Position numbers and translations under genes: made by a program. From positions 2,232,001 through 2,296,000 of the forward strand of contig NC_021172.1 in the NCBI RefSeq assembly GCF_000230975.2: a stretch of 64,000 nucleotides of DNA. The letters are read 5' to 3'. This stretch comes from Hyphomicrobium denitrificans 1NES1 (GTDB lineage Bacteria > Pseudomonadota > Alphaproteobacteria > Rhizobiales > Hyphomicrobiaceae). The notes beneath the pieces were generated by a model. The model saw only the letters and a program-made list of their open reading frames with translations. It had not been told where the DNA came from and did not search any database. Positions 49,383 through 58,449 of this stretch are shown here, one piece after another (positions within the stretch are counted from its first letter, which is position 1; every line of letters begins with the position of its first letter).

Positions 49383-51401
49383 TCAGGCAAACTCGAGAAT
49401 CACCGCATCGACGGCAAGGCTATCGCCCGGTTTGGCGCTGACCTTCTTTACCTTGCCATCGCGCTCGGCCTTGAGAATGTTCTCCATCTTCATGGCTTCG
49501 ACGATCGCCAGCGCATCGCCGGCCTTCACGTCCTGGCCTTCCGTGACGTTGATTGTCTTCACGAGACCGGGCATCGGGCACAGCAGATATTTCGACATAT
49601 CCGCCGCGACCTTGACCGGCATCAGAGCTGCAAGCTCCGCCTCACGGGTCGTGTAAACGTAGGTTGGCGCCTGCATCCCGCGATAGGACAGAAGCATGCC
49701 GTTCGCGATCGGGCGGACCTGCACGGCCACGTCGGTACCTTCCACGGTGCCGTGCCAGACTGGCTCGCCTGGCCACCAGTCTGAGGTGATTTCCAGAGTC
49801 TTCGCCGGCTGACCGGCGTCGTTCAAGATCGAGATATAATAGGGCCCAGGGATCGTTCCCATCGCCTCAAGCTGGACGGTCGCGTCCCCAACCTTAACGA
49901 CCCGGCGCTTGGCGAAGCTGATCGATCGGCCTGCCATTTGATGTGTGATGTCGCGGCGGCGCGCATTGCCGAGGTGATCGATGGCACCCGCGACGGCAGC
50001 GAGTGTCGTCAGATCGGCACCCTCGGGTACGCGAGGTTCGAAGCCGTCGGGGAATTCTTCTTTAATGAAGCCCGTCGACAGGTTTCCCGAACGCCAACGC
50101 GGGTGCTGCATCATGGCGGCCAGGAACGGCATGTTGTGCTGGATGCCGTCAATATAGAAAGCATCGAGCGCTGCCGCCTGTGCCTCGATCGCGGCGGCGC
50201 GGGTCGGCGCATGGGTCACGAGCTTGGCGATCATGGGATCGTAGAACATCGAGATCTCGCCGCCTTCGAAGACGCCGGTGTCGTTGCGCACCGTCACGCC
50301 GTCCCTCTTGCCCTCCGCCGGCGGGCGATACTTCACGAGGCGGCCGATTGACGGCAGGAAGTTGCGAAACGGATCTTCGGCGTAGACGCGGCTTTCGACG
50401 GCCCAGCCCTTCAGCGCGATATCAGCCTGCTTGAAGGGAAGCTTTTCGCCGGCGGCGACGCGGATCATCTGCTCGACAAGATCAATGCCCGTCACGAGCT
50501 CGGTGACCGGATGTTCCACCTGCAGGCGTGTGTTCATTTCAAGAAAGTAGAACGAGCGATCTTGACCCGCGACGAACTCTACCGTGCCGGCGCTGTCATA
50601 GCCGACCGCCTTCGACAGCGCGACGGCCTGTTCGCCCATGGCCTTGCGGGTCTTTTCGTCGAGCAACGGCGACGGGGCTTCCTCGAGAACCTTCTGATTG
50701 CGGCGCTGGATCGAGCATTCTCGCTCGCCGAGATAGACAACGTTGCCGTGCTTATCGCCCAATACCTGAATTTCGATGTGGCGGGGATTCTCGATGAACT
50801 TCTCGATGAAGCAGCGATCGTCTCCGAACGACGACTTCGCCTCGGAACGCGCGAGCTGGAACCCTTCCTCGGCTTCCTTGGCGTTGTAGGCGATCCGCAT
50901 GCCCTTGCCGCCGCCGCCGGCGGAGGCCTTGATCATGACCGGATAGCCGATCTCATTGGCGATCTTGACGGCGTGCTTGGCGTCGCTGATCTCGCCGAGG
51001 TAGCCGGGGACGGTCGAGACCTTGGCGGCAGCAGCCGCCTTCTTGCTCTCGATCTTATCGCCCATCGCCGCGATCGCCCTGGCGTTCGGACCGATGAAGA
51101 CAATCCGATTCTTCTGAAGGGTGAGCGGGAACGCCTCGCGCTCCGACAAAAATCCATAACCGGGGTGGACCGCCTCGGCGCCCGTCGATTTGCAGGCCTC
51201 GATGATCTTGTCCATGAGAAGGTAGGATTGAGCTGCGGGCGCCGGACCGATGTGGACGGCTTCGTCGGCCATATCGACGTGAAGTGCGTCGCGATCGGCG
51301 TCCGAATAGACCGCCACCGTCTTGATGCCCATCTTGCGCGCCGACTTGATGACGCGACAGGCGATTTCGCCGCGGTTAGCGATCAGGATCTTCTTAAACA
51401 T
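49383..51401 (-). CDS. pccA: Propionyl-CoA carboxylase, biotin-containing alpha subunit
   Basis: 672 residues from the ATG at 51401 (MFKKILIANRGEIACRVIKS); 31 upstream codons in frame are not family-like. Biotin carboxylase domain 1-450 (ATP-grasp: KASAGGGGKGMRIAY, LQVEHPVTELVTGID), a BT domain (MAGRSISFAKRRVVKVG) typical of propionyl-CoA rather than acetyl-CoA carboxylase, and a biotinyl domain with Lys638 in EAMKMEN. Carboxylates propionyl-CoA to methylmalonyl-CoA; serves odd-chain and amino acid breakdown or the ethylmalonyl-CoA pathway. The beta subunit is not adjacent. Confidence 0.94.
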   Translation of the reverse strand: MFKKILIANRGEIACRVIKSARKMGIKTVAVYSDADRDALHVDMADEAVHIGPAPAAQSYLLMDKIIEACKSTGAEAVHPGYGFLSEREAFPLTLQKNRIVFIGPNARAIAAMGDKIESKKAAAAAKVSTVPGYLGEISDAKHAVKIANEIGYPVMIKASAGGGGKGMRIAYNAKEAEEGFQLARSEAKSSFGDDRCFIEKFIENPRHIEIQVLGDKHGNVVYLGERECSIQRRNQKVLEEAPSPLLDEKTRKAMGEQAVALSKAVGYDSAGTVEFVAGQDRSFYFLEMNTRLQVEHPVTELVTGIDLVEQMIRVAAGEKLPFKQADIALKGWAVESRVYAEDPFRNFLPSIGRLVKYRPPAEGKRDGVTVRNDTGVFEGGEISMFYDPMIAKLVTHAPTRAAAIEAQAAALDAFYIDGIQHNMPFLAAMMQHPRWRSGNLSTGFIKEEFPDGFEPRVPEGADLTTLAAVAGAIDHLGNARRRDITHQMAGRSISFAKRRVVKVGDATVQLEAMGTIPGPYYISILNDAGQPAKTLEITSDWWPGEPVWHGTVEGTDVAVQVRPIANGMLLSYRGMQAPTYVYTTREAELAALMPVKVAADMSKYLLCPMPGLVKTINVTEGQDVKAGDALAIVEAMKMENILKAERDGKVKKVSAKPGDSLAVDAVILEFA

Positions 51402-51575
51402 CGGCCGTCCCCGGTCCTTCCCGTGATTGTTCGTATCGCTGCTTATGGGAATGCAATGAGCCGTTCTAGTGTGTGGCGGGAACGACGTAAACATGGCAAG
51501 GCGGCCCTGGACCCTACGGCCCTGCGATCACCTGCCGCATAATGGATTTGGCCAAGACTTTGGCCGAGCGGGCAC

Positions 51576-52586
51576 TCAGGCCGCGTGGACGAGCCGGGCC
51601 ACAGCCTCGCTCAGAGAGGGATGGATTTTCGGGCTTTCCTGTTCGAGATACTTCACCAGCGCTGTTTCGCTGGGGCTCAAACGCCCGTCGCGGCCCAAGC
51701 GGCTGACCAGCCAAGTCGCCTCGACCTCCGTGATCTCTTCGTTGGTGATGATTTCGATCCGCTGGTGCTCAAGCCGCGCCAAGGCGCGCTCCTCCGGCGT
51801 CTGGTCATGATAGGCGTCCTGGATCGACGCTAGGTTCGATCGAACCATCGAGAGGAGTGCGGCGAGCACCGAAGTTTGCTTTTCCGGCTCATGCAGGCTG
51901 GCCTCCTGGCGAAGCGCTTCCTCGCGGGAGGGAACACGGTAACCGGACGCCGCCATCATCACGTTCGCGATCGCCTTGACGAAAAAATCGGTCCAAACAG
52001 GATTGGGCTTCTGATCCGCGACCGCTTCATCGATATCGAACAGGACGTCGGCCTCGGCGCGCGTGACCGCGACGTGCCCGTCGCCACCAAACGCGTAGAT
52101 CATGCGGCGGAGCAGATCGACTTCGCCTTCCGTAATGATGCCCGGAGCAAGCGATTTGCCGTTCCGCAGCGGCCCATCTCCATAAATGACCGCCGCCTTG
52201 ACCTGCTCGAGCGCAAACTTGACGAGACTGACGGGCGCCCAGCGCGCCTTGTCGAGAACATTCACCAGCAGCTCGAGTTCGGTCTTGCTGTCGACGCGGC
52301 CGTCACGCGAGATGCGCTCAATCAGCCAATGGGCGTTGTCCGCCGTCAGATAACCCTGCGGCCGCTCCTGAAAGACGAGATAGTCGGTGATGGCCTCGAC
52401 GAAGAAGTCAGCCCAATCGGCCGGCTGCTCGCGACAGGCGTCGTTGATGTCGAAGAGAAGCGCAGCCTCTTCGGCGGTTACGATGCCGTCCTCATAAAAT
52501 ACCTGCCTCAAGGCGCGTAAATCCGAACCTTCGAGGCTTCCGCGTTTTACAAATTCCCCAATCGGAAGCGACTGCAACCCACTCAT
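51576..52586 (-). CDS. Internally duplicated TerB-like protein
   Basis: 336 residues from the ATG at 52586; a TTG at 52613 would add nine. Two pairs of similar units: AEEAALLFDINDACREQPAD with WADFFVEAITDYL versus RAEADVLFDIDEAVADQKPN with WTDFFVKAIANVM; and NAHWLIERISRDGRVDSKTE versus EATWLVSRLGRDGRLSPSET. Helical with acidic, EF-hand-like DGRV/DGHV turns, similar to tellurite-resistance TerB-type folds. Function unknown; cytoplasmic. Confidence 0.8.
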   Translation of the reverse strand: MSGLQSLPIGEFVKRGSLEGSDLRALRQVFYEDGIVTAEEAALLFDINDACREQPADWADFFVEAITDYLVFQERPQGYLTADNAHWLIERISRDGRVDSKTELELLVNVLDKARWAPVSLVKFALEQVKAAVIYGDGPLRNGKSLAPGIITEGEVDLLRRMIYAFGGDGHVAVTRAEADVLFDIDEAVADQKPNPVWTDFFVKAIANVMMAASGYRVPSREEALRQEASLHEPEKQTSVLAALLSMVRSNLASIQDAYHDQTPEERALARLEHQRIEIITNEEITEVEATWLVSRLGRDGRLSPSETALVKYLEQESPKIHPSLSEAVARLVHAA

Positions 52587-52724
52587 CGGTAACCCAACCC
52601 CAAGCGCCGACAACTGCGGGTCAGAGTAGGGTCCTATACTTAATCTCCTGTTAAAGGCTGCACGAAATTTACACAGGCCTTAGGGCCCGATGAATCTCTT
52701 GGGAGATCGTGTCACATAAAGTAT

Positions 52725-52754
52725 CGAGGACCGCAGCGGAAGCTGCGATCCTCG
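52725..52754. other. Strong hairpin in gap
   Basis: CGAGGA-CC-GCAGC, GGAA tetraloop, GCTGC-GA-TCCTCG: eleven pairs and one 2x2 internal loop. Without a good T run on either side it is a weak terminator candidate. The wider gap 52587-53178 otherwise holds only short spurious frames and the terminator below. Confidence 0.5.
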
Positions 52755-52948
52755 TTCATACCCGCCGCGCTCCCGCAAGCGCAGCAGGAAACATGTCGAG
52801 CGTACTGTTGGAATGCTATTTCCGCCACCGCTGATGAACCGTTGCTGAAGGATACCAGGAGAGCGCAGCATTTCCTGTTTGTAATGTCTGCACTGCGCGA
52901 AACGGCAAAGCCAACGCGCCGTCTAGACAGGTCTCGCCAAAATTATAA

Positions 52949-52976
52949 CCCGTCCGGCGGGGGGCTACCGGACGGG
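52949..52976 (-). terminator. Probable terminator of the recO operon
   Basis: Perfect 9-bp stem CCCGTCCGG / CCGGACGGG with a 10-nt loop, followed on the minus strand by TTATAATTTT. It lies 200 nt past the recO stop, at the end of the pdxJ-acpS-lepB-rnc-era-recO run. Confidence 0.65.
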
Positions 52977-53178
52977 CCGTTCCGGCCATTTACGTTGTCA
53001 GTATCGGAGCACGAACGCAAAAGACCAGTGGGTGGGCCTCGCAGAGGGGGAGCCTCCGCAAAGCGATGGCTGCTGCGTATCGGCGATACGATTGATCATC
53101 TCGCGCGCAGTCGACCTTCAAACGCACGTGCACCGAGTTTCCGTCGCCGAATTCGAAAAGTGCATCCAATAGCGAGGA

Positions 53179-53898
53179 TCATTCTGCGAGATGAGATAGC
53201 AATCGTGCGCGCGGCTGTGGCAAACTTTGGCCTCGCGGGAGTAGAACGCGCGTCTCGAGGAAATGCCCTGTCAGCGCGAAGCCAAGCCGGACATCATGCC
53301 CGGTCACGACGCCCGATCTATGCCTGGTCAGGAATGCCGGAAGCGGGAGCAGCTTGTCCCTGTACGGTTCGCCTGCAGATGCAGACACCGCGCGTCCCGT
53401 TCGTGGCGACACATAGATCAACTGATCGTTGCTGCCGGTCGCTGCGCATTGGCTGAGATCCAAACCAAATCCCAACTCCTCGAGCAACGCCAACTCCCAG
53501 CGAACGAGGAGCGCCGGCCATACCGTAGCATCGTTCAAGAACCCCAACACAAAGAGGGTTATTTCATATAGGTTCGGATGCGGATCGCGCTCGGGCAGCA
53601 AGCGAGTCAATGTCGTGATCGTCGAGAGCGCCGCAAGAGCTGCTGCATCGTCCAGCGTCTCGGCCGCAAAGGCGCGGCGCATTTCGATGGTCACATGCCC
53701 GAGCTGATCGGCGAGACGCGCCTTCCAGGTTGCGTCGACGTGATTGCCGGCTTGCAACACGGGGCGAAGACGCCGCGACCGGCCGCCGTGAACGAGGCCC
53801 AGATGGCGGCCATGCACACGCGTCCACAGCTCTATGACCGCCGCCGTTTCGCCGTGCGGCTTGGCCGATAGAATGATGCCTTCATCCGTCCATTGCAT
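53179..53898 (-). CDS. recO: DNA repair protein RecO
   Basis: 239 residues. N-terminal OB fold with MQWTDEGIILSAKPHGETAA and VHGGRSRRLRPVLQAGN, then a helical domain with ALLRWELALLEELGFGLDLS-type sequence (LVRWELALLEELGFGLDLSQ, Cys following). Loads RecA onto SSB-coated DNA with RecR. The usual zinc Cys set is reduced here to one visible Cys (SQCAATG), as in other alphaproteobacteria. Last gene of the run. Confidence 0.95.
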   Translation of the reverse strand: MQWTDEGIILSAKPHGETAAVIELWTRVHGRHLGLVHGGRSRRLRPVLQAGNHVDATWKARLADQLGHVTIEMRRAFAAETLDDAAALAALSTITTLTRLLPERDPHPNLYEITLFVLGFLNDATVWPALLVRWELALLEELGFGLDLSQCAATGSNDQLIYVSPRTGRAVSASAGEPYRDKLLPLPAFLTRHRSGVVTGHDVRLGFALTGHFLETRVLLPRGQSLPQPRARLLSHLAE

Positions 53899-53921
53899 AA
53901 TTCAACGATCGTCGGAGCGCC

Positions 53922-54860
53922 TCACGACTTCGGAAACGGCAGGCCCATCTCGCGATAGCGTTCAGGGTCGCTTTCCCAATTCTCGCGCACTTTGACGAAG
54001 AGGAACAGATGGATGCGGTGGCCTGCCATTTCCTCGATCGCGCGGCGGGCGGCGCTTGAAATCTGCTTGATGGTCGCGCCATTCTTGCCGAGGACGATTT
54101 TTTTCTGCCCATCGCGCTCGACATAAATCGTCTGTTCGATGCGGGCCGATCCGTCCTTCAGCGTCTTCCAGCTCATCGTCTCGACGGTTGTCGTGTAGGG
54201 AAGCTCCTGGTGCAGATAGCGGTAGATGCACTCGCGCGTCATCTCGGCGGCCTGCGTGCGCATCGGGACGTCGGTCACGTCGTCTTCCGCATAGTGCCAA
54301 GGCCCTAACGGGACAACCCCCGCAAGATAGGACCGAAGATCGGCAACGCCTTTGCCTTCCAGCGCCGAAACCATGAAGATCCGGTCGAAGGCCAGTTCCT
54401 GATCGAGCCGTTTCGCCAGCGCCAGCAGCTTGGTCTTGTCCTCGACGTGATCGATCTTGTTCAGAACGGCGACGCGTTTCATCTGCGCCAACTTCAATCG
54501 CTCGACGATCCGCATCACATCGTCGTCGGGGCCGGCGGCGGCATCGATAACCAGCAGAACGGCGTCAGCGTCTTCGAGACCGCTCCACGCCGCATCGATC
54601 ATGGCGCGGTCAAGCCGCCGCTTCGGATTGAAGATCCCGGCGGTATCGAGAAACACGATCTGGCTCTGACCTTCGACGGCGATGCCGCGGATAGGAGCCC
54701 GCGTCGTCTGCACCTTGTGCGAGACGATTGCGACCTTGGTTCCTACGAGAGCGTTTACAAGTGTCGACTTACCGGCGTTCGTCGGCCCAAGCACGGTGAC
54801 AAATCCACAGCGGCGTTCGCCAGTTCCGGACGATCTCTGCGCCTCATCAGACGTCGCCAA
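53922..54860 (-). CDS. era: GTPase Era
   Basis: 312 residues. GTPase domain with G1 GPTNAGKSTLVNAL, G3 DTAGIF, G4 NKID, and a C-terminal KH domain with KKIVLGKNGATIKQISSAAR. Needed for 16S rRNA maturation and 30S assembly. Its start overlaps the end of rnc by 14 bp, so the two are translationally coupled. Confidence 0.97.
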   Translation of the reverse strand: MATSDEAQRSSGTGERRCGFVTVLGPTNAGKSTLVNALVGTKVAIVSHKVQTTRAPIRGIAVEGQSQIVFLDTAGIFNPKRRLDRAMIDAAWSGLEDADAVLLVIDAAAGPDDDVMRIVERLKLAQMKRVAVLNKIDHVEDKTKLLALAKRLDQELAFDRIFMVSALEGKGVADLRSYLAGVVPLGPWHYAEDDVTDVPMRTQAAEMTRECIYRYLHQELPYTTTVETMSWKTLKDGSARIEQTIYVERDGQKKIVLGKNGATIKQISSAARRAIEEMAGHRIHLFLFVKVRENWESDPERYREMGLPFPKS

Positions 54861-55554
54861 GACGGCCTCCTTCGCCCTCGCGGGTCAGAAGCGCCGTCGC
54901 TGCGGCTTGCTCCGCGATGCGTTTCGATGCGCCTTCGCCTTGAGCTGGTGCGCGCCCGGCGATGATGACCTCGGCGGTGAAGCGCGGTGCATGATCCGGC
55001 CCTTTGCGCGACACGACCGTGTATTTCGGCAATGCCAAACCCTGGCCTTGCGCCCACTCCTGGAGCGCCGATTTAGCATCGACCGCGACTTCCGGCACAG
55101 GCTCCGACTGCTCCTGCCAAAGTTTGCGAACGACGGTGCGCGCCTTCTCGAAACCCACGTCGATGAAAACGGCACCGAGCAGGGCCTCTGCAGCGTCGGC
55201 AAGAATCGTCGTCTTGTCGCGCCCACCGCTGTCGGCTTCGCTTTCCGACAGAATGAGGTGTGCGCCGAGACCAATGTTGCGCGCGACCTTGGCGCATGCT
55301 TCGCCGCGCACCAGCCGGTTATAGCGGCGGGCGAGTTCGCCTTCGCTCGCTTCGGGATATTGTTGATTCAGGATCTCAGCGATTGCGAGACCGAGCACGC
55401 GATCACCAATGAATTCCAGGCGTTCGTTGTCGAAGCGCGCAATTTTTCCGCCGCGAACGCTCGCGTGCGTCAATGCCCGCTCCAAAAGGCCAGGGTCCTT
55501 GAAGCGGTGCCCGAGCTTGGTTTCAAGCTCTTTAAATTTCCGAGGTCTCAACAT
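54847..55554 (-). CDS. rnc: Ribonuclease III
   Basis: 235 residues. Catalytic domain with NERLEFIGDRVLGLAIAEIL and the acidic motif AEALLGAVFIDVGFEKAR; C-terminal dsRNA-binding domain with PKYTVVSRKGPDHAPRFTAE. Processes rRNA precursors and structured RNAs. Placed between lepB and era as in most proteobacteria. Confidence 0.97.
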   Translation of the reverse strand: MLRPRKFKELETKLGHRFKDPGLLERALTHASVRGGKIARFDNERLEFIGDRVLGLAIAEILNQQYPEASEGELARRYNRLVRGEACAKVARNIGLGAHLILSESEADSGGRDKTTILADAAEALLGAVFIDVGFEKARTVVRKLWQEQSEPVPEVAVDAKSALQEWAQGQGLALPKYTVVSRKGPDHAPRFTAEVIIAGRAPAQGEGASKRIAEQAAATALLTREGEGGRLGDV

Positions 55555-55574
55555 GCGACTGTGCCGGTAGCCGT

Positions 55575-56342
55575 TTACCGCACGAGATGGAAGAACCTGT
55601 TCCAGCGGATGTCAAATGGCCATGTCCAAGGCGACCACCAACGGAAGGCATCCGGATCATCAACATCGGCGGAAAAGAAGATGATCTCGGCTCGTCCTAT
55701 GAAGTTCTCGAATGGAACATATCCGACTCCATAGCGAGCCGATTGTACCCGGCTGTCCGTGGAGTTGTCGCGGTTATCACCCATCATAAAGTAATTGCCC
55801 GGCGGGACCTTATAGACGCCGGTATTGTCGTAGGGCCCGTCCGGATCGCTGTCGAGCACCTTGTATTTTACGCCGTTTGGAAGCGTTTCCTCATAGACGG
55901 GAATGGTACGCTCGCGGCCTTCTTCACGTGTCGTGAAGGTACCCGCGGGGACCTTTGGCACAGCCTGCCCGTTGATAAAGAGCTGACCGTTCTTCATCTG
56001 AATTTCATCGCCCGGAAGACCAATGACGCGCTTGATATAATCCGTTGAATTATCTCGCGGCAGTTTAAATACGGCAACGTCGCCTCGCGTCGGTTCCGAG
56101 CCCAGAATGCGCCCCGAGAACAGGTTCGGGCTGAATGGGAACGAAAACCGGCTGTAGCCGTAGGAAAGCTTCGATACGAAGAGGTAATCGCCGACGAGCA
56201 GCGTCTCCTTCATAGAGCCCGATGGAATATTGAATGGCTGATAGAAGAAGATGCGAACGAGCATCGCGATTGCGAGCGCTTCGACGACGATGATGATGGT
56301 TTCCGACCAACTCGATCCCGACGTCTTGGTACCAATGCTCAT
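55575..56342 (-). CDS. lepB: Signal peptidase I
   Basis: 255 residues from the ATG at 56342 (GGGAG upstream); the frame goes on to 56375. One N-terminal membrane helix (IIIVVEALAIAMLVRIFFYQ), catalytic Ser in NIPSGSMKETLLVGDYLFV, catalytic Lys in DYIKRVIGLPGDEI, and box E GDNRDNSTDSR. It cleaves signal peptides of exported proteins. Confidence 0.96.
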   Translation of the reverse strand: MSIGTKTSGSSWSETIIIVVEALAIAMLVRIFFYQPFNIPSGSMKETLLVGDYLFVSKLSYGYSRFSFPFSPNLFSGRILGSEPTRGDVAVFKLPRDNSTDYIKRVIGLPGDEIQMKNGQLFINGQAVPKVPAGTFTTREEGRERTIPVYEETLPNGVKYKVLDSDPDGPYDNTGVYKVPPGNYFMMGDNRDNSTDSRVQSARYGVGYVPFENFIGRAEIIFFSADVDDPDAFRWWSPWTWPFDIRWNRFFHLVR

Positions 56343-56551
56343 CCAGGAGGCTCCCTCTGCGCCGCCGAGCGGCATCGGCCGGGCTCGCTTTGTGTCAGCG
56401 GATCGCTATAGCGAGTTTGCCTATAGCCCGCAATGAAACGTACCAACATGACAAAAACGTAAGTAAAAACAGTAAGTCGCACCTTCGAAGCATCCTTTCG
56501 AGGGGATTCCGCCTCGACCGCAGCCGGGAGCGGCGCCACCCCGGTGAAGCT

Positions 56552-56968
56552 TCAGTCCGATGAGTTGTCCCTACTCGCAAGTGCGGAAATAACGACGAAT
56601 GCTTCGGCTAGCGGATATTCGTCGGTCAACGTGACGTCGATGCGGGCCGTAAAACCTTTGGGCGTCAGCTGTGCCAGATGGCGCGCAGCGCCGCCTGTGA
56701 GCGCGAGTGTCGGCCGGCCGCTCGGCGTATTGACGACGCCGATATCGCGAAAATGAACGCCGCTAGTGAAGCCCGTCCCCAGCGCTTTGGTTGCGGCTTC
56801 CTTGGCGGCGAAGCGCTTGGCAAAAGTGTGGGCCGGGTGCACCCGGGATAATGCTTTCCTTCGCTCTTCGTCAGTGAAAACGCGAAGCAAAAAGCGGTCG
56901 CCATAACGCTCAATCGATTTTTCGATACGGCGAATATCACAAAGATCGTTGCCGATGCCGAGGATCAT
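56552..56968 (-). CDS. acpS: Holo-[acyl-carrier-protein] synthase
   Basis: 138 residues. [20 protein letters not shown] with the metal-site Asp, and [15 protein letters not shown] with the Glu. It adds 4'-phosphopantetheine to ACP. The ATG at 56968 overlaps the pdxJ stop (ATGA), typical of the alphaproteobacterial pdxJ-acpS-lepB order. Confidence 0.96.
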   Translation of the reverse strand: MILGIGNDLCDIRRIEKSIERYGDRFLLRVFTDEERRKALSRVHPAHTFAKRFAAKEAATKALGTGFTSGVHFRDIGVVNTPSGRPTLALTGGAARHLAQLTPKGFTARIDVTLTDEYPLAEAFVVISALASRDNSSD

Positions 56969-57783
56969 CAACTGGACCGCCCCAGGCAAGCAGCGTCTTC
57001 GCGCGCCTCATCCATCAGCAGGCGCATGCGTCTGACGGCTCCCGACAGCCCGCCGAAGATCGCCTCCCCGATCAGGAAGTGCCCAATGTTGAGTTCGACA
57101 ATCTCCGGCATCTGAGCGATGGGCTTGACCGTGTTGTAAGTCAATCCATGCCCCGCGTGAACTTCCAGTCCGGCAGATGCGGCAGCCCGAGCCGCGGTCG
57201 CGTGGCGCTCGATTTCGCTCGCAACTCCAGCGGCGTCATGCTCAAGCGCCAAATTGCAGTATCGGCCCGTGTGAAGTTCGACGATATCCGCACCAACCGC
57301 CGCAGCCGCTTCAATGGTCTTGATATCCGGTTCGATAAAGAGGGAAACGCGAATACCGGCATCGCGAAGTCTGGCGATGAACGGCTTCAGCGTTTTGACG
57401 CTGCCTCGCACGTCGAGACCGCCTTCCGTCGTCCTTTCCTCGCGACGCTCCGGCACGAGGCAGCAGGCATTCGGAACATGACGAATCGCGATGCGGAGCA
57501 TCTCGTCCGTCGCGGCCATTTCGAGATTGAGGGGCCGTGTCAACTCGTTCTTGAGGCGCGTTATATCGGTGTCCGAGATGTGGCGGCGATCTTCGCGAAG
57601 ATGAGCCGTGATGCCGTCGGCGCCGCCTTCAATCGCAAGATGCGCGGCACGAAGGGGGTCGGGATGCACGCCGCCACGCGCATTGCGCAAGGTTGCGACA
57701 TGATCGATGTTGACGCCAAGGCGTAGCGGAGCGCGACGCATTGCGTCGGTTGCAGACTTCACAAGTTTATCGAGAGCAGGCAC
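56968..57783 (-). CDS. pdxJ: Pyridoxine 5'-phosphate synthase
   Basis: 271 residues with a GTG start at 57783; an ATG at 57741 ([20 protein letters not shown]) is closer to the family start and may be the real one. Motifs: [74 protein letters not shown]. Condenses 1-deoxyxylulose 5-phosphate with 3-amino-2-oxopropyl phosphate to give vitamin B6. Confidence 0.96.
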   Translation of the reverse strand: MPALDKLVKSATDAMRRAPLRLGVNIDHVATLRNARGGVHPDPLRAAHLAIEGGADGITAHLREDRRHISDTDITRLKNELTRPLNLEMAATDEMLRIAIRHVPNACCLVPERREERTTEGGLDVRGSVKTLKPFIARLRDAGIRVSLFIEPDIKTIEAAAAVGADIVELHTGRYCNLALEHDAAGVASEIERHATAARAAASAGLEVHAGHGLTYNTVKPIAQMPEIVELNIGHFLIGEAIFGGLSGAVRRMRLLMDEAREDAACLGRSS

Positions 57784-57830
57784 GATCTTCGGCCATCAAG
57801 GTGTCATTAGGGAGGACCGGCATCTGCCGG

Positions 57831-58397
57831 TTAGTGCGCCCTGCGCCGCTTTTGAAAAACGCGCACGGCCTGGCGGGTAGGATAGTAGCTAAAGACGGCC
57901 GCGATCAAGCCGACGAGCAGCCCGCCGATGACCATCGGCTCGACAATCGGCGACAAGCTAACGACGGCAGTGTCGAGCGAACGCGAAGGCGCCATCAGCG
58001 TCGCGCTGAGCGCATTGGCGGTTTGGACGAAATGCTCGGCCGCATAGGCGGGATCGTCGCCCAGCACCCAGACGCCCGCAACGTACGAGGCGCTCCAGAT
58101 CGCGGGCCAGCTCAACGGATTGCCGACGAATGTTCCTAGCAGTGCGGCAGGGATACTGACACGCAGCAGAAACGCGAGCGCGCCAGCGAGCGCCATCTGA
58201 AAGCCGAGAAATGGCGTGCACGCCGCAAAGACCCCCGCCGCGCACCCGAGCGCCACTTCGTGCGGTGTCGCGCGGAGCCTAAGAATACGCCGCCAATAGT
58301 AGAAGAGGTGCCTTCGCAAAGGCACCAACTTCAGCGCCCACCTGCCGGCAACATCCGAAACAACTGACAACTTATCCCGCAAACCGCGATGAACCAT
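57831..58397 (-). CDS. DUF2062 membrane protein
   Basis: 188 residues. DUF2062 pattern PHEVALGCAAGVFAACTPFL then GTFVGNPLSWPAIWSASYVA, with about three membrane segments. Function unknown, sometimes proposed as a transporter or envelope factor. It sits between rsh and pdxJ, 48 bp upstream of pdxJ, which is a conserved position in Rhizobiales. Confidence 0.9.
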   Translation of the reverse strand: MVHRGLRDKLSVVSDVAGRWALKLVPLRRHLFYYWRRILRLRATPHEVALGCAAGVFAACTPFLGFQMALAGALAFLLRVSIPAALLGTFVGNPLSWPAIWSASYVAGVWVLGDDPAYAAEHFVQTANALSATLMAPSRSLDTAVVSLSPIVEPMVIGGLLVGLIAAVFSYYPTRQAVRVFQKRRRAH

Positions 58398-58449
58398 CGT
58401 ACGCCTTGTGCCGGCTCTCCTACATGCCCGAAATTATGCGCAGATTAAG

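Noticed and set aside
52842..53456. 204-codon open frame opposite recO
   Set aside because: It overlaps recO antisense and a terminator hairpin, with no ribosome site.
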